64,000 bases of DNA from Nematopogon swammerdamellus. Its lineage: Eukaryota > Arthropoda > Insecta > Lepidoptera > Adelidae. Positions 51,161 to 63,894 of the stretch are shown one piece after another; positions within the stretch are counted from its first letter, which is position 1; the number at the start of each line of letters is the position of its first letter. The notes beneath the pieces are model-generated. The model saw only the letters and a list, made by a program, of their open reading frames with translations. It searched no databases and was not told the DNA's origin. The DNA is taken from assembly GCA_946902875.1 (NCBI GenBank), contig OX336344.1:18125791-18189790 (forward strand). Direction: 5' to 3'. A program made the translations under genes and the position numbers.

Positions 51161-54100
51161 TTTTATTTATCAAAGCGGCGGCACGGCGCGCCTCTCTGAG
51201 CGTCGTTTCACGAGGATTGGTGTTATTGAACTTTTGGGCACAGACACCCGTGCCGGTCGTTCATAAAAAAAAACGAAAGCTTTGCTATTTCAACATATTT
51301 TCATACACAACAGATTCCATACTTTTGAATACTCTAAAATTCAATTTATGATTAATTATGTTATTTTAGAAAGGAATCCTTATATCCTGCTTGCAGGAGA
51401 TTGATATTTTATGGTCGATATGCCATTTCTGCTACAGTCGGATCGACGCATATTCCATGGATTGTATCGATGGGCCACCACCAATTTCGAACCCAGCCCA
51501 GAGGGATGGACTATGAAGGCGTGAAAGTAGGAGCGAGCGTGGGACAGGCGCGCGGTGAACAGAACACTCAACGGAGCGATCCGTCTTGCCTGAACGCGCA
51601 CAGTGTGCGCCACGGCCGCGTTAGGCGGACGAAAATAAACAGGCAAATTTATGTTTTTGTTTGTGTATCGGAAAGCTTTGATAATTTGCATATAGCGACT
51701 CGAAACAGCCTGAAAATGTTGAAACAAATTATGTAAAGCGGCCAGCGCGCCGTCACTTATTTTCAGTATTCGTATATTGGGTTACGTTAGGCTACATTAA
51801 CACCAACTGGTGTAAATCTGTATTAGGTCTGTATTAGGTGATGTGGCCAAGAGCTAACAATGGATGGACCCTTTTTTGCAAGCTTTTATTTAGTTTCACC
51901 TGTCCCGGTATCCATGACAATTTGATTACCATGTTTGGGTAATAAAATGTTACAAGTTAAATTTGACCCACTTCCCGGTGTTCGATTGAGCTGAAAGTTT
52001 GCATAGATATAAATCGGATGACAATGCAATATAATGATGTTATTGCTGGTCTGATGATGGAGCCGGAGGGTGGCCACAGGAACTCTGTAACGAAACGACC
52101 TACCTAATTGATTTGTTTTGACAAGTACTCTGGTTATCAAAAAGTGTGTCAATAAAATCGCCGACAACCTTTCTGTCCGCCTTGGCACTGGCATGGCATC
52201 TCACAGGGCATAGTTTCGCTAGGAGTGGGTGTTATTGTATTCCTGATTGTCCGATGGACTTTCTGAGTAAAGCCCCCATGCCAGTTTCCTTGAAAAAAAT
52301 TAATTGAGGTGAAATTTTAATATATTCTGATCCACGCACAGAGTTTTAAAGTGAGGGGGAACTAGTTTGATAAAAATAACAAAAGAAAACAAAATTGTTT
52401 ATTAAATTAAGTTAGCGTAATGGTATAGCAATAAAATGTAAGTAAATAACGATAATCTTTCTACTTTAAAAATTAACATTTTGGCCCGGCCGCGTTTCCA
52501 TCGCTACCACCGCCCGCGTCTAGACATCAATCTCACTTCGTCTAGTCGCAGGTTAACCCGGCTGCTGTAAATGGTCTCTCGGAGGCACTTCTTCCGCTTT
52601 ATTGCTCCTCTTCTGACGCTAGTCGACCTCGTATCGGCAACCAGGCTCGCTCGCGGCAAATCGATATATAGCAGATACATTCCCGAGGTGGGGCTTCGTA
52701 CGAAAAATCGACGATAATTCGTCTGAGGGAAATATTATCGAAGTTTTCTAGCCTCTACTTTTAGAATACTTAGATGTACCGGAACCCCGAGGATTTTCGG
52801 CGCTGGTGTGAATTTCAGTAAAGCGTCACGCGCCACGCGTTGCGCTTGCGAATGATGTTTACACAACAACCATAAATCTCGGCACTCAGAGAACTTTATT
52901 GTATTCACGTGCGCAATTTCGTAAATATCCCAAGGTGCCACGACCTATTGAAAAGGGGTCGCTTTCTAAGAAAAAAAAAATACAAAACAATCGAGATAGT
53001 TACGTCCAATTTATAACTTTCTATTTTACAGCGAACATCATTCTTCTTCAAAATTTGCTTTTCTGTCTTATTTTTACGACAGGTAAATAGATTGTTTTTT
53101 TTTTTGTAAGATCCGCGAGACACTTGACGCCTTCGTCAGCGTGTATTGTTGTGCCGACGACGCCCAAAAGCTTGTGAAACGGATACTAGGAAAACCATTT
53201 TTTTTACTAAATCCAACAATTCTTGTAGAAAACTGGTAGGTACTACATTCTCTTCCAACTTTCCTAAAACTTTTCCAATGTTACTCATGTGTACCTACGC
53301 GCTACATGCTATAACTCTCTCCATCCCAAGGTTAGCTAGAATAGAACGCCTGATAGGGTTAAGCTTGCTTACTATTACTATTTTATTATTATCTCCTTCC
53401 AAAGGCATTTCGACATTACATAGAGAAATCGCGGTCGGTCCCAGCAGACTAAAAGATACTCTGGGAAACAGCGTATCCTATGGACTCCAGCGATCAAAGG
53501 AAAACGAATTAAAATTCAGCCCACGGCTTCGACCATAATCCTTTGGATATTTCCACAATTCCATTTTCCTATCCTCACAAATTCGAGTTCGTATTTCTGG
53601 TCGTACATCTTTGACTTGCTTATTATCAGTAGGACAGATTGCTATATACTTCGTTCTTCCTTCCGTCGGCGCTTTCGGCGTTCCTTCCGTGATAGCAACG
53701 TAAAATTTCAGGAATCGAACGACAGAACATTCAAGGAATCCGCTATCTGACTTAGTTTCAAGAAGTGAAAGGAATGATACGAAAACTTCTTAACAGTAAA
53801 ATAATTTTTAGGCGATGATTTTGGCAGAATACAACCGTGTTTGAATTGAATCGCCGGCATAGCATCTAGTTCAGACAGGAAAATGGTGTAATGAGCTGAT
53901 GTCACGGCTTCTGCAGGTGTAGCAAAGTATGTCAAGTTCTAATAAAATAACGTGTTTACTTGATTTTTATTATATTTTTCGTAATAGCCGTAGGTACTGA
54001 ACATGAAATAGTCATTCACAGCTTTCAGATAGCCATTCAAAAGGGATGTCTTCCGATCCGTCTATATAGAAGCAGAATTTACTACATTTTCAGCAGCTAT

Positions 54101-54324
54101 AAAGCGGTTCTATCGGCATAAAACGCATTGGCACGCTCTCGAACGGGCGTTTAAGATCAGCAATTAGACGACTAATCGTTCGGGACATTGCCAACTCTAG
54201 GCGCCTTCATACTGGTCGGCCTGTCGGAAAATAAGTAACTCGGTAGTAAAGTTTTGAAAATAGAAATTGCTTGATATCGAAATTTCGAGAAAATATAATA
54301 CTATCTAAAATACACCTACTTTTT
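51161..54324. other. 3.2 kb without a recognised gene
   Basis: 51400-51730 is open on both strands (111 and 115 codons) with GC-rich centre but no known domain. 52490-52690 is GC-rich and unassigned. 52810-52870 resembles the flank of the hairpin at 1690. 53290-53375 is a family H remnant within a 130-codon frame. Confidence 0.4.
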
Positions 54325-54485
54325 CTTTATTGAAAGCGCGACATGTGGCGCCTAACGACGTCCATGGACATTCGGTCGTACTCGGGGGTTGAGAATAACA
54401 TGACAGCCTGACACGTGCGTATTCACGCCTCTTTTGAAGGACGCGAGACTGTACTTGGGGGGAAATATGTGAACAGGGAGAGCAC
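54325..54485 (-). pseudogene. LINE 3'-end fragment
   Basis: 'cctaacgacgtccatggaca' through 'cctcttttgaaggacgcgag' and 'tacttggggggaaatatgtg' is the reverse of 37900-38040; truncated and mutated. Confidence 0.75.
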
Positions 54486-55141
54486 ATATTTTATACAGCG
54501 GTAGAATTTTTTTCACAATTTTGATAACCGTCTAATGTGTGACGACGACGCACCATTATACCCTGGTCGAATGCCCCGAAACCCCATTAGGCTATAATGT
54601 GTGTGAAAAATACTTTCATTACGTTCAAATACGTTCATTTCTGATGAAAGGAAATTCCAATACTAGAAGGAGCCTAGGACATTTAAATTATTTAAATTAT
54701 TATTTTAATTTAAAAAAAATATTATTTGGTTTCGGGGGGGGGGGGGGGGGCTGTTGAACCCAAACCCCACCCCCCACCCCCTTTGGCAAGCCTATGTAAC
54801 GTATATATAACATAGTGCCTGTTTTCTAATGGGATAGGCGGATAATATGTAAGCACCCTTTCCTAGACATATATGTATTTTCTTACAAACCCCAAGAATG
54901 TTGGAGTTCCACTGTTCGGACACTCTAACTAAAGTCTAAACAATGTAGGTATTTGTATAATTATACTGCGAGTGCATAGTGCATCGCCGAGCCTGCGGAC
55001 ACTCGAGCAAGCCTGCATGCGACATGTTTACAGCCTCCGCTGCACCGCTACAACCGGCTATAACGCCTTGCTGCCATTGAGGTATAATGCATGTACTACG
55101 TACAAGAGAGAGCGCTTCGCAGTGAAATATCGCGTCCCTTA
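54486..55141. other. No gene; homopolymer-rich
   Basis: A run of 16 G (about 54735-54750) is followed by C-rich 'aaccccaccccccacccc', able to fold on it. Confidence 0.5.
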
Positions 55142-55145
55142 GTTA

Positions 55146-56938
55146 TGAGATGTGTTTGCCTGGTACAAAGTGTATTTGCACCATACGCACACCTCTCATA
55201 TAAAATTATAATATTTGTTTCCTCTTATCTAAAATATTTTCGAATTTTGGATTCACACGGTTCATACACGTGCAAATAATTCCCTTGGCGTCAGGATTCT
55301 GTAATCTGATACTCTTGGCAATAAATGTCGTCTATAACAAAAATTATGGACCCTTTTCAGAAATGGGCTAATTTTGAGTGTTATTTCTTAAAATCTCACA
55401 ATCTCAAGGGCAACAGTACAAAAAACCCTTCGAATTTCAAAATGGCTGTTTAGGACTTGATACAAAAAATAAATAAACACGGAACATGGCGTTAGTTAGG
55501 GGTGTGGCCTACAGATATTCTACCAATTAGGGAAATGAACTGTTGCGGCCATTTTGCAAGGAAAGAAGGAGGTGTGCTCATTAGGCTGACGGTGGAAAAG
55601 GAACAGGGGACAGTCAGGATCGTGCAGTAGGATTGATCGGTTGTCTTCGAGGAATGAAGACCGGGCGGGCGAACGAATAAGTCGGGTTTTATTTTTTTAT
55701 TTAATCAACAAAATCGCAGTTTTACAGTTCGCAGAGTTGAGGCCGGTTCTCCTCTAACTGTGTTACTCGCGAAGGAGTGGACCTTTTATAGAAGTGATGG
55801 TTAAGTGTGTGGCTGTGTGCAGACATCACAGGAGCGGTTGCCTGGCAGGATCGTGTGAGCTGGGAGCGGAATGAAAGGAGTTTTGTCAGCTAAGTTGCAT
55901 GTTTTAAGTAAAAATATTCCATCGAGACTCATCACTTCCGAGGATCGCGATGGCGTGCGGTTTTCCACCGAAGCGTCAATTTATTACGGCGACCGATTTA
56001 TTAATCCGCGAACGTAAAACAAATACTCGGTTGCGTACTATTGTTCTCAACGCGTTACCAAACTTAGCAGCGAGGGACAGCGTAAACTTTGCTCAAAAAC
56101 GGCGCGCGAAATTAGCTCAAAGCCATCGGCGGCCTAGACGTATGATTACAGGAACCACTGCAAATCATCTGGCTGAGTGTTTCACGGACTTCAAGGAATC
56201 GCCGTGACGTGCGACATATATCACCAACATTGCTGCGCAGCGGTAAAGGATACATCACCATCATTACCATGCAGCTGTAAAGAATTTCCACCATCGGAAC
56301 GAGCTCAGGAATTTCTCACAACCAGCGTAAACACGACAGGTCGTAGTGAAAGATAGCACTGTATTCTTTGTTATCTGTAACTCACCTGGAAAGTGTATCA
56401 CGCAAAGGAGAACCCATTTACATTAAATGCACGGTTTAGGTTTAAGTATAATAAGCTAAAATAGAAGGTCTGTGGATTCGGAAGATGTTTTAAACCTACT
56501 TGGGGGGAATTAACTGCGACTTTTACGTAAAGGGGAGTGCTTTGCACCCTGTTCTCACTTGGTAGCATTGTCATTTCCTGGAGGTCGTTCTAGGTTGATT
56601 TTCCACGAGGAAAGTTGAAAAACTGAATTCCTTTGAGTCGATCGCCTACCGTTAGATTAAGCATACTAGATTAGCTCTAAGTAATAGATTAACATAGGTT
56701 TAATGATATGCGCATGGTAGTTTTAGGCACCAAACATTCAAGCTGAACGTCCCCGTCGTGCTTGGTGGGCAATGTGGAGTTTGAACGACTAGATTTGATT
56801 ATAAATCAAATCTGACGCAAAGAAAATAAACAATCTGAAAGCATATAAAGAATAAATTAGTCAAATTTCATAGCGAATCGGCGAGGTAACAAACTAATAA
56901 TTTTGCATGTTAGAAATAGAAAAGAGCATAATGTCTCA
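55146..56938. repeat. Left long terminal repeat (1793 bp)
   Basis: Starts 'tgagatgtgtttgcctggta', ends 'agagcataatgtctca'. Contains an AATAAA (55320), a T-rich block 55685-55705, a TATA-like 'ccttttatag' near 55783, and an 85-codon plus-strand frame (55950-56207) rich in K/R beginning MACGFPPKRQFI. That frame is not recognised; if the element is transcribed it could be a small leader ORF, but evidence is limited. Confidence 0.8.
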
Positions 56939-57049
56939 AATGATGCCGTGAGCCGAGATGAGTAAAAAATAGGCGTGTCTTACAAATTAATTAATAAAGC
57001 ACACCTAGACTCATTTAAAGAACCGAGGTTACTACATATCACATAACGT

Positions 57050-57770
57050 ATGGGTCAAACTTAAATCGAATTGGTTTTATAAATTCAAATGCTTCAGATT
57101 GTTCAAAATATTGTGTCAGATTTGATAAGAGTCCAAAACAGCTGTAGTTCGTTTACCAATACTATAGACGAGTGCAAACGTTTTGCTCTCCAAACAATAG
57201 AATCGCCGCATGCCTGGCAGATATCCTTTTTTTCTGTGAGTCGAGGCCGGCGGTGCAAGCTACCATCGGTTGCGCACGGTCGTAAAATTATTGTTAATCT
57301 CAACTTTCTGTTTCAGCTGTTTTTGTCAATTACACTTTTATTATCGCTCTTTAAAATGTCGTAAAACAGTATAACACGCGTAAGAAGTGATTCGGTCTAA
57401 AATTGTCTAAGACGAAAAACAAAATTAATAATACATTTCCGAACAGAATAGGTAATATTTTTGATAACGAGTCAACTGTGGATTTGTTTACAAACAAACG
57501 TGTTAGTCGAGCGCACGAGCTTTTGTTCGCATAAACAAAAGAACAAGCGTGTTGTCCGGCCGATAATTTTTTGTGCCATCACTGGGTCTAGCCGACGCGA
57601 AGGATCAGCCGATCGCTATTGTCTAATTATCTTCACTTTCTGTTTCAGTGTAGCTACGTATTAAAATTTACTGTCGCCATATCGCTCTTTAAAAGGTTCA
57701 TAAAACAAATTAATACGCGCAAAACTAAATTCGGCCTAAAATCGCCTTAAACAAAAGATAAATTTCTACG
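57050..57770. repeat. Two ancient ~340-bp tandem units inside the LTR element
   Basis: About 57090-57420 and 57440-57770 align at 'ttgataa.gagtc', 'ctttctgtttcag', 'atcgctctttaaaa', 'cataaaaca' or 'cgtaaaaca', and 'cggtctaaaattgtct' against 'cggcctaaaatcgcct'. Strongly diverged, unlike the LTRs. Confidence 0.65.
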
Positions 57771-58584
57771 TCTCAAAACGTAATCTTATGCTTTCAAAAC
57801 TTACAGCGTAGGCATAAATAAATCATGACACATTTAATTTTAATCATCTACAAAAAAAAAACACAAAAAAAAAAAACTAAATATTCAACTAGCATAGCAA
57901 TGTCATCTCTGCGCAAAATAATAATTTGCTGATAATAATATTGAACTAAAACATCGACAAAATAAATACGGGCTGGATGAATTCCGTTAGAAGTATCTTG
58001 GTTGCGCCATAGAAACAATGTAAGGGTAGCTTCAGTTGCATCGCGTCATTGTAAGCTTGAGTTATAGTAACAGATGGGCTAGGGATTGGATTTTTTTTGC
58101 CATACATGTCGTCGTTGTTCCAAGGTTAAAGGAGATCTTTGTTCGTTAAGTTCACTTTATTATCAGCTGATCGGTGTTCTAGTAAGTTTTATTAGTTTCT
58201 GCCGTTAAGTGGCGATCACAATAAATTAGCGCTGTTTTATAGGTTAAATCCTGTGTGTTGTATCAAATGGTTGTCTGTATGTTTATTGGTTATTGACCAT
58301 TCATATGGCAGTAAGTCTGCATCGAACCTGTCGCAAATTGTTCTATACTATTTGTATTGTATTGTATTTATTCGTGATCAATCTAAAGGAAAAATGGACC
58401 TGCACATTGAAATTGTTTCATAGCCAAAGGCTCCATTCTCTACGAGCTTAGGCGATGTACAAGCTGGTGTCTTTAAACCTGAATGTAATTAGATAATTCG
58501 CGCAATTATTAAATCGTCATTTTCAGAATGCTATTATTTATCTATAGTGTATAGGCAAACATGAACACAAAATCCATTAGTGAT

Positions 58585-58597
58585 GGGTTCGAATCCC
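58585..58597 (+). promoter_or_regulatory. Pol III B-box match (GGGTTCGAATCCC)
   Basis: Exact match to the tRNA T-arm/B-box consensus in the interior of the LTR-like element. No A box or cloverleaf found at the right distance, so it may be a tRNA or SINE relic. Confidence 0.4.
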
Positions 58598-58627
58598 TAT
58601 CTCTTAGTATCTGGTGGTGCTGGAACC

Positions 58628-58720
58628 TTCATCATCAGCCTGTATCGATCCACTGCTGGACATAGGCCTCTCCCAAGGCACGCCACCACACGCGGTCTTC
58701 CGCTCTTCTCACTCTTCTCG
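58628..58720 (-). pseudogene. RTE-like LINE 3' end
   Basis: 'atcatcagcctgtatcgatc', 'actgctggacataggcctct' and 'cgccaccacacgcggtcttc'. It is nested in the interior of the LTR-like element; a close relative is at 50353-50440. Confidence 0.7.
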
Positions 58721-59009
58721 CTGGAACCTTGCATTCGTAATATTGTATAATTAAGGCACGGTTAGGCGGATGATATAATTTCGCTATCGTTTTTATGTGT
58801 GTACGCACAGGAGACGAACACTGAAGTCTGGAATGAAGGAGGCTGACAGAGGAATATATTCCGAGGTCTCTAGTACACTCAGGATTAAAAATATTCGACT
58901 TCGTCGCAACGTAAGATAGCACGGAATCCTAATTCCAATTAGAATTCGATTACAGTAGTTGGAATAGTCATGTCGGCAACGGTTTTTTGGTATAATTGAG
59001 TTTATTTTA

Positions 59010-59138
59010 TGCGATATGCTGTGGGTGTCTGAATCCATAGTACTGTCTTTTACTCTGGCGGTGCCATAACGGAGACTTGTCTCTGTATTTTGACTATACT
59101 GGGCTAAGGGAGAACTCAATGTACTTGGCAACCGTTTC
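59010..59138 (+). repeat. Family J repeat, second copy
   Basis: Matches 23255-23412 ('ggtgccataacggagacttg', 'gactatactgggctaaggga'). Nature unknown. Confidence 0.55.
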
Positions 59139-59901
59139 TCTCTATTTAATATTATATTTGGCCGCGAATACAGGTTGAGTAAGTAAGATGTTTAGGGTAG
59201 GCTCTGCAGTTTAAATCAGTGCATTGGTTGTACAAGCACATACAAAGGTTGACTAGAAGAAATCACTTGCAGTGATAAGTCCGCCTTTGCGCACTTCTAT
59301 ACAGAAGTTCTGGTTATGGTTTGTTCTACTCTTGTACTGCTCTTCGTTCCATTGTTTGCAATAAAGATTTTCTATTCCATTCTATTCTACATTCTGCTGA
59401 GCGGCCTAGGCGAAACGGAACGAAAACTTTTACGTTTCAGAATTGCGTGGATTACACACGATAGTACCTAACTCCGTGCAAGTAGATCCTGTAAATAAAT
59501 AAATAAATTCATTATACTTAGAAATGATTGTAGTGTTCCTTATACGTACATTTTTCTCTCTCTTTCCAATTTATGCATGGTGTCATTCAATGTTTGTTTT
59601 CGTCAATTACGTACATCACATTTTTTTCGAATTTATTTAATTTCTAGGGGACGAGCGGTGCGAACACATGGGGAGGTTATTCAGTCAGCAGATATTTTCT
59701 TGCTCTGAGAAGCGTTCGAAGCAATCGCGGGGCGGCCAAAATCGAGGATTTGCGATCGTCGATAGCGAGTGATGGTTTCCTTCGTCTTTCTGCAGATAGG
59801 GGTGTTACAGTAGTACAGTCATTGTGCTTATTGTGTTATTAAGATTTTTTCCCTCAAAATACATTCGAATGTATTTCACCATCTAAAATCTGGCGGTGCT
59901 C

Positions 59902-61694
59902 TGAGATGTGTTTGCCTGGTACAAAGTGTATTTGCACCATACGCACACCTCTCATATAAAATTATAATATTTGTTTCCTCTTATCTAAAATATTTTCGAA
60001 TTTTGGATTCACACGGTTCATACACGTGCAAATAATTCCCTTGGCGTCAGGATTCTGTAATCTGATACTCTTGGCAATAAATGTCGTCTATAACAAAAAT
60101 TATGGACCCTTTTCAGAAATGGGCTAATTTTGAGTGTTATTTCTTAAAATCTCACAATCTCAAGGGCAACAGTACAAAAAACCCTTCGAATTTCAAAATG
60201 GCTGTTTAGGACTTGATACAAAAAATAAATAAACACGGAACATGGCGTTAGTTAGGGGTGTGGCCTACAGATATTCTACCAATTAGGGAAATGAACTGTT
60301 GCGGCCATTTTGCAAGGAAAGAAGGAGGTGTGCTCATTAGGCTGACGGTGGAAAAGGAACAGGGGACAGTCAGGATCGTGCAGTAGGATTGATCGGTTGT
60401 CTTCGAGGAATGAAGACCGGGCGGGCGAACGAATAAGTCGGGTTTTATTTTTTTATTTAATCAACAAAATCGCAGTTTTACAGTTCGCAGAGTTGAGGCC
60501 GGTTCTCCTCTAACTGTGTTACTCGCGAAGGAGTGGACCTTTTATAGAAGTGATGGTTAAGTGTGTGGCTGTGTGCAGACATCACAGGAGCGGTTGCCTG
60601 GCAGGATCGTGTGAGCTGGGAGCGGAATGAAAGGAGTTTTGTCAGCTAAGTTGCATGTTTTAAGTAAAAATATTCCATCGAGACTCATCACTTCCGAGGA
60701 TCGCGATGGCGTGCGGTTTTCCACCGAAGCGTCAATTTATTACGGCGACCGATTTATTAATCCGCGAACGTAAAACAAATACTCGGTTGCGTACTATTGT
60801 TCTCAACGCGTTACCAAACTTAGCAGCGAGGGACAGCGTAAACTTTGCTCAAAAACGGCGCGCGAAATTAGCTCAAAGCCATCGGCGGCCTAGACGTATG
60901 ATTACAGGAACCACTGCAAATCATCTGGCTGAGTGTTTCACGGACTTCAAGGAATCGCCGTGACGTGCGACATATATCACCAACATTGCTGCGCAGCGGT
61001 AAAGGATACATCACCATCATTACCATGCAGCTGTAAAGAATTTCCACCATCGGAACGAGCTCAGGAATTTCTCACAACCAGCGTAAACACGACAGGTCGT
61101 AGTGAAAGATAGCACTGTATTCTTTGTTATCTGTAACTCACCTGGAAAGTGTATCACGCAAAGGAGAACCCATTTACATTAAATGCACGGTTTAGGTTTA
61201 AGTATAATAAGCTAAAATAGAAGGTCTGTGGATTCGGAAGATGTTTTAAACCTACTTGGGGGGAATTAACTGCGACTTTTACGTAAAGGGGAGTGCTTTG
61301 CACCCTGTTCTCACTTGGTAGCATTGTCATTTCCTGGAGGTCGTTCTAGGTTGATTTTCCACGAGGAAAGTTGAAAAACTGAATTCCTTTGAGTCGATCG
61401 CCTACCGTTAGATTAAGCATACTAGATTAGCTCTAAGTAATAGATTAACATAGGTTTAATGATATGCGCATGGTAGTTTTAGGCACCAAACATTCAAGCT
61501 GAACGTCCCCGTCGTGCTTGGTGGGCAATGTGGAGTTTGAACGACTAGATTTGATTATAAATCAAATCTGACGCAAAGAAAATAAACAATCTGAAAGCAT
61601 ATAAAGAATAAATTAGTCAAATTTCATAGCGAATCGGCGAGGTAACAAACTAATAATTTTGCATGTTAGAAATAGAAAAGAGCATAATGTCTCA
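59902..61694. repeat. Right long terminal repeat (1793 bp)
   Basis: Offset exactly 4756 bp from the left copy and identical to it as far as read, including the 85-codon frame (60706-60963). Identity implies very recent integration, conversion or duplication. Confidence 0.8.
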
Positions 61695-61698
61695 GTTA

Positions 61699-62244
61699 AT
61701 AGGATAATGAAGTGACCAATTCCCGTACAATGGTGCGTGTCGGTTTTCTCAAAATTTTTAATTCTTCATATGAATGTGCTTAGATCTATGTCCATAGGGT
61801 TTTTTTATTTACCTGCATAAGATATGGTCCGCTAAAAACTTTTAAAAATGTATCTGTCACTAAAAGCGGCGTTTAAAAAAAATAGTATAAATTGCTTTAA
61901 TAAAAAAAAAAACACACAAAACACCAAAATATATCAAACCAGATTACAGTCTTCTTAATTTTTTTTGTTTTTATACAAAATGTTTACCTACATTTGGGGC
62001 GTTTAATCAGACACACGTAAATTATATGTAATTAGGTAAAGCAGCCAAATTATCATCAATATTAAAATATGACCGCCTCCCTAGCCTCATTACCCTCTAA
62101 AGAGGGAAGTGGGTGCCGACCGGGAATCGGTTAGCTTCCGGTGATTTCGTTTCGTGAGTCGAACTACGCTTTCGAAATCAGGAATACTCGAGATATTGTT
62201 CGGTCAATCGCCGATTGCACCTGCTGATGACGCGAACGCGTTGT
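61699..62244. other. No gene seen
   Basis: Unassigned. A 'cctctaaagaggga' inverted repeat lies near 62093-62106. Confidence 0.35.
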
Positions 62245-62310
62245 GCGAGCGTGTGTGCGTGCGTGCGTGCGTGCGTGCATGCGTGCGTGCGTGCGTGCGT
62301 GTGTCTGTGA
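62245..62310. repeat. (GTGC)n microsatellite
   Basis: About fourteen imperfect GTGC units, just upstream of a LINE fragment. Confidence 0.9.
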
Positions 62311-62414
62311 GGGTGTGTATGACGTTTGTGTAAAAGAGAGTATCTACATTACAGAGCACTCACAAGATAAGCGAGAAAAAGAGTCACGGAATCGACCGGC
62401 GGCGACGGTCACTC

Positions 62415-62785
62415 GCATTCCACTAAATTCGGTTCACGGACGCTGCTCTGTGGAACTCTGCCACCCGTCCTATCTCCGCATGACTCGTCGCAGAGAGACT
62501 CGGCACCCTTTTGTTGTTGACATTTGGCTTTTGAGAACCCATCGGTTCTCTAAATCGTTTCTTTGTCGCACTGCTAGAGTGTGGAACTGTCTTCCGGCGA
62601 ATGTATTTCCCGAATCCTTTAACCTGGGTGTCTTCAAGCGTCATATTAACGGGCTAGACAGCCTAGCAACAGTCCGAAAATCTGCTGGCATGGCACCTAA
62701 CTGAGCGTGATTTTTTGGCTATGTCGACTGCACCATTGGTCTCTCGGCACAGCCACCCATGCTGGTTTACATAAAAAAAAAAAAC
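62415..62785 (+). pseudogene. LINE ORF2 C-terminal fragment with poly-A
   Basis: Genuine homology starts near 62430 (NSVHGRCSVEL), continues HPFVVDIWLLRTHRFSKSFL and CRTARVWNCLPANVFPESFN, and stops at TGA (62702-62704). The 3' UTR ends 'tggtttacataaaaaaaaaa'. It is the same jockey-like subfamily as 125-690. The open frame upstream (from 62243) is microsatellite read-through, not protein. Confidence 0.82.
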
Positions 62786-63169
62786 AAAAAAAAAACACAG
62801 ACTGGGTTCAACTCAACTACTGAGGCGAAACGAAGTGGAACATGAAACGATTTCCGAGCGCTCTCTCTAGTAGGTTCACCTTGATGCTACATCGCCTTGC
62901 TGGAGCGGATGATGTCGTCGGTTGAATCTACGAGAGTGCTGTCTCTACTAAAGAGTCCTTTGCTGTCAACAAAACGCAATTGCTGGAAATGTATGCTTAC
63001 CTTTTTAAATATTTCACTATCTCAAGAACATGCTGTATTATGTAATGAGATTGCCTGTTGTGTAAAATGGGTACAAATTGCAGAAAACAATTTTATTCAG
63101 TCAACGTTGTTTGGATTTGTTGGCAGCAGTTTCTAATTCTTAGTGTCCATGTTTTGGGAATAAGCAGGT
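62786..63169. other. No gene seen
   Basis: Open 79-codon frame (62897-63136) without recognised motif. Confidence 0.35.
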
Positions 63170-63300
63170 GTTTTGCGCCGGCTACACTGAACTGGACGGA
63201 AAACCCGAACTATTGAAATAACCTTTTCAACCGACCTTTCATTCATTGCGGTGGTATCAACCCGGGCGGGTTAAATCCTACAACCTTGTACTGCCCTCCA
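63170..63300 (-). repeat. Family A SINE fragment
   Basis: 'ccggctacactgaactggac' to 'cgggcgggttaaatcctaca'; both ends missing. Confidence 0.85.
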
Positions 63301-63310
63301 TATGTATATT

Positions 63311-63455
63311 TAAGGTACATAGGTAATGCAATGTACTACATTACATTACCTATGTACCTTACATAGGTACTTTACTTTACCTATGTCCCTTACATAGGTA
63401 CATTAAATTACGTATGTACCTACATAGGTACATTACTTTACCTAAAGGTACATTT
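63311..63455. repeat. Palindromic minisatellite
   Basis: Repeated 'acataggtacattac..ttacctatgtacctt' units in alternating orientation; 63312-63335 pairs with 63338-63360. Confidence 0.85.
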
Positions 63456-63894
63456 CTTACCTATTAACGGTTTTATCTCAAATCGAATTACCTGTGTATT
63501 TTAAAATCCATTATAATTTTTTTTGGTGTGAAGAAGGTGAATATGTTGCAAGATACCATTTATTCAAGTGCATTCTGTACCTAACAACCAGTTCAGCATG
63601 TTTATACGTGCTTACAAATTTGTTTTACTCATAGAATTGTTTTGCAAACCTGTCTTCAGCATTGCTAATAAATGTTTAGAAAATCCATTGTCTAAATGAA
63701 GATTCGATTTCTATGAATTTTCTACGAGGAATTTGGACTACTCAACGTAATAATATGAGGTAATAAAAAAATTGTAATCAGTCAAATAACTGCTCGTATT
63801 AAAATATTTCGCTGTTTGTTTGTGGAATTAAGTGGATTATTCCAAGTACGCTCTCTCAAATTATAATTGGATATTTTTTTATGTAAACCAACAT
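63456..63894. other. No gene seen
   Basis: AT-rich and unassigned. Confidence 0.35.

Larger units (their letters stand above)
55142..61698. mobile_element. LTR-retrotransposon-like element with non-coding interior
   Basis: Direct repeats 55146-56938 and 59902-61694 flank a 2963-bp interior. The repeats start TG and end CA and are bounded by GTTA (55142-55145 and 61695-61698), the hallmark of LTR element integration with a 4-bp duplication. I saw no difference between the two LTRs on reading through. The interior encodes no gag, protease, reverse transcriptase or integrase; the longest frame is 112 codons. No clear tRNA primer site follows the left LTR ('aatgatgccgtgagccgaga') and no purine tract precedes the right one. 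This fits a LARD-type non-autonomous element. Strand is unknown; a segmental duplication or assembly duplication is the alternative. Confidence 0.75.

Noticed and set aside
51380..51736. Overlapping 111- and 115-codon frames on both strands
   Set aside because: Mirror open frames reflect composition; neither shows a motif.
53146..53538. 130-codon frame
   Set aside because: Includes a family H repeat remnant and lacks a recognised domain.
62243..62420. N-terminal extension of the LINE frame
   Set aside because: It is translation of the GTGC microsatellite, not homologous protein.
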